Below, in pieces: positions 13,534 to 14,625 of a stretch of 14,625 nucleotides of DNA. The stretch lies in NCBI GenBank assembly GCA_051883075.1, contig JBJETA010000075.1, forward strand, positions 1 through 14,625, read 5' to 3'. The notes below the pieces were generated by a model that saw only the letters and a list, made by a program, of their open reading frames with translations, ran no database searches and was not told the origin of the DNA. This DNA comes from Aminipila sp051883075. GTDB taxonomy: Bacteria > Bacillota > Clostridia > Peptostreptococcales > Anaerovoracaceae. The position numbers and the translations under genes are program-made. Every line of letters begins with the position of its first letter. The first letter of the stretch is position 1.

Positions 13534-14625
13534 ATGGCAACAGCTGGCAAACCAAAAGAGGTAACAGTAAATGTAAATGCGGAGGAAAAAGAAAAGGCTT
13601 TAAAGGCTGCAATGGCGCAGATACAGAAGCAGTTCGGACAGGGTGCTATCATGACCTTGGGCGATGATTCCGCAAAGTTAAATATAGAAGCTATTTCAAC
13701 AGGTTCTGCAAGTCTTGATATGGCAACAGGCATAGGTGGGATTCCGAAGGGAAGGATTATCGAGATATACGGACCTGAATCATCAGGTAAGACGACACTG
13801 ACACTTCACATCATAGCGGAAGCACAGAAAAACGGCGGCAAGGCGGCGTTTATCGATGCTGAACATGCGCTTGACCCTGAGTATGCAAAGAATCTGGGGG
13901 TTAAGATTGAAGAGCTTGTAGTTTCGCAGCCTGATACAGGTGAGCAGGCACTTGAAATCTGCGATCTGCTTGTACGAAGCGGTTCTCTTGATGTAGTTGT
14001 GGTAGACTCTGTTGCGGCGCTTGTTCCAAGAGCTGAAATACAGGGTGAGATGGGGGATTCACATGTAGGTCTTCAGGCAAGACTTATGTCCCAGGCTTTG
14101 AGAAAGCTGACAGGCAGCATAAATAAATCCAACACTGCCGTGGTTTTTATCAACCAGCTCAGAGAAAAAGTCGGAGTCATGTTTGGAAATCCTGAAACTA
14201 CCACAGGAGGAAGAGCTCTTAAGTTTTATTCGAGCATGCGTCTTGACGTAAGAAAGGTAGAAAGCATAAAGTCAGGTGATGCCGTTCTTGGAAACAGAAC
14301 AAGAGTTAAGATAGTTAAAAATAAAGTGGCACCGCCTTTTAAGCAGGCAGAGTTTGATATCATGTACGGCAAAGGGATTTCAAAAGAAGGCGATGTGCTT
14401 GACTGTGCAGTAGATGCAAACATTATAGAAAAGTCGGGTTCATGGTACAGCTTTGAAGGCAACAGGATAGGACAGGGCAGGGAAAATGTAAAAGCTTATC
14501 TTGCGGAAAACCCTGATGTGCTTGAAAAAGTGGAAAATCTGCTTAAGGAAAGCATGAAGCCTTCAGACAGCCATGAGGAACAGGATATGAACGGAGATGC
14601 ACAGGCTTTTGATGAATTTATGGTA
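13534..14625 (+). CDS. recA: Recombinase RecA, 3' end cut by the window
   Basis: RecA forms ATP-dependent filaments on single-stranded DNA, carries out strand exchange and triggers LexA self-cleavage. The frame runs open from ATG 13534, six bases after AGGAGG (13522-13527), to the window edge: 364 codons without a stop, so only the last few residues are missing. The Walker A motif is GPESSGKT (80-87), the region of the catalytic glutamate is FIDAEHALD (E110), and Walker B is VVVVDSVAAL. Loop L1 (EIQGEMGDSHVGLQARLMSQ) and loop L2 (INQLREKVGVMFGNPETTTG) bind DNA, and ALKFYSSMR is the family signature. The N-terminus is about 14 residues longer than in E. coli RecA (KEVTVNVNAEEKEKALKAA). The C-terminus is acidic (DSHEEQDMNGDAQAFDEF), as in many RecA proteins. 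Expression is probably from two promoters with a LexA site. Confidence 0.98.
   Translation, partial: MATAGKPKEVTVNVNAEEKEKALKAAMAQIQKQFGQGAIMTLGDDSAKLNIEAISTGSASLDMATGIGGIPKGRIIEIYGPESSGKTTLTLHIIAEAQKNGGKAAFIDAEHALDPEYAKNLGVKIEELVVSQPDTGEQALEICDLLVRSGSLDVVVVDSVAALVPRAEIQGEMGDSHVGLQARLMSQALRKLTGSINKSNTAVVFINQLREKVGVMFGNPETTTGGRALKFYSSMRLDVRKVESIKSGDAVLGNRTRVKIVKNKVAPPFKQAEFDIMYGKGISKEGDVLDCAVDANIIEKSGSWYSFEGNRIGQGRENVKAYLAENPDVLEKVENLLKESMKPSDSHEEQDMNGDAQAFDEFMV

Overview
The window looks like chromosomal housekeeping DNA from a low-G+C, spore-forming Firmicute, most likely an anaerobic member of the Clostridia. The evidence is AT-rich intergenic DNA, strong AGGAGG-type ribosome binding sites, one TTG start, sigma-A style promoters, a ylbJ sporulation gene, a Gram-positive LexA (SOS) box in front of recA, and the conserved order ftsK - rimO - pgsA - cinA-type gene - recA. 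I cannot place it to genus. There are 12 protein-coding genes, two cut by the window edges (ylbJ at the left, recA at the right). I see no rRNA, tRNA, CRISPR array, insertion sequence or phage gene. No stretch without a gene exceeds about 190 bp.

Left part (1-3900): the 3' end of ylbJ (+) runs tail to tail into tmcAL (-), with a 9-bp overlap. tmcAL is divergent from ackA (acetate kinase, +). rpmF (ribosomal protein L32, +) follows ackA with its own near-consensus promoter and a strong terminator. This matches the Bacillus subtilis ylbJ-ylbM-ylbN-rpmF neighbourhood, except that the usual DUF177 gene (ylbN/yceD) before rpmF is missing and ackA stands there.

Middle (3900-7280): an aspartate-semialdehyde branch point. 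asd (+) makes aspartate semialdehyde, hom (+) directs it to homoserine (threonine, methionine), and dapA (-, divergent from hom) directs it to lysine and diaminopimelate. The dapA-hom gap holds two short perfect palindromes, one over the predicted hom -35. hom is the short form without an ACT domain. asd is of the type known mainly from archaea and fungi.

Right part (7280-14625): uppP (undecaprenyl-diphosphatase), ftsK/spoIIIE (DNA translocase), rimO (S12 methylthiotransferase) and pgsA (phosphatidylglycerophosphate synthase) are tightly spaced and probably form one operon for envelope, division and ribosome functions. A hairpin terminator follows pgsA, then a stand-alone PncC (CinA C-terminal) gene, then recA with two stacked promoters and a perfect GAAC-N4-GTTC LexA box.

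I did not find a convincing undescribed system. The points most worth checking are regulatory (recA double promoter, pgsA/pncC hairpin, palindromes between dapA and hom) and compositional (AT-hook-like tail on FtsK, archaeal/fungal-type Asd, missing DUF177 gene).
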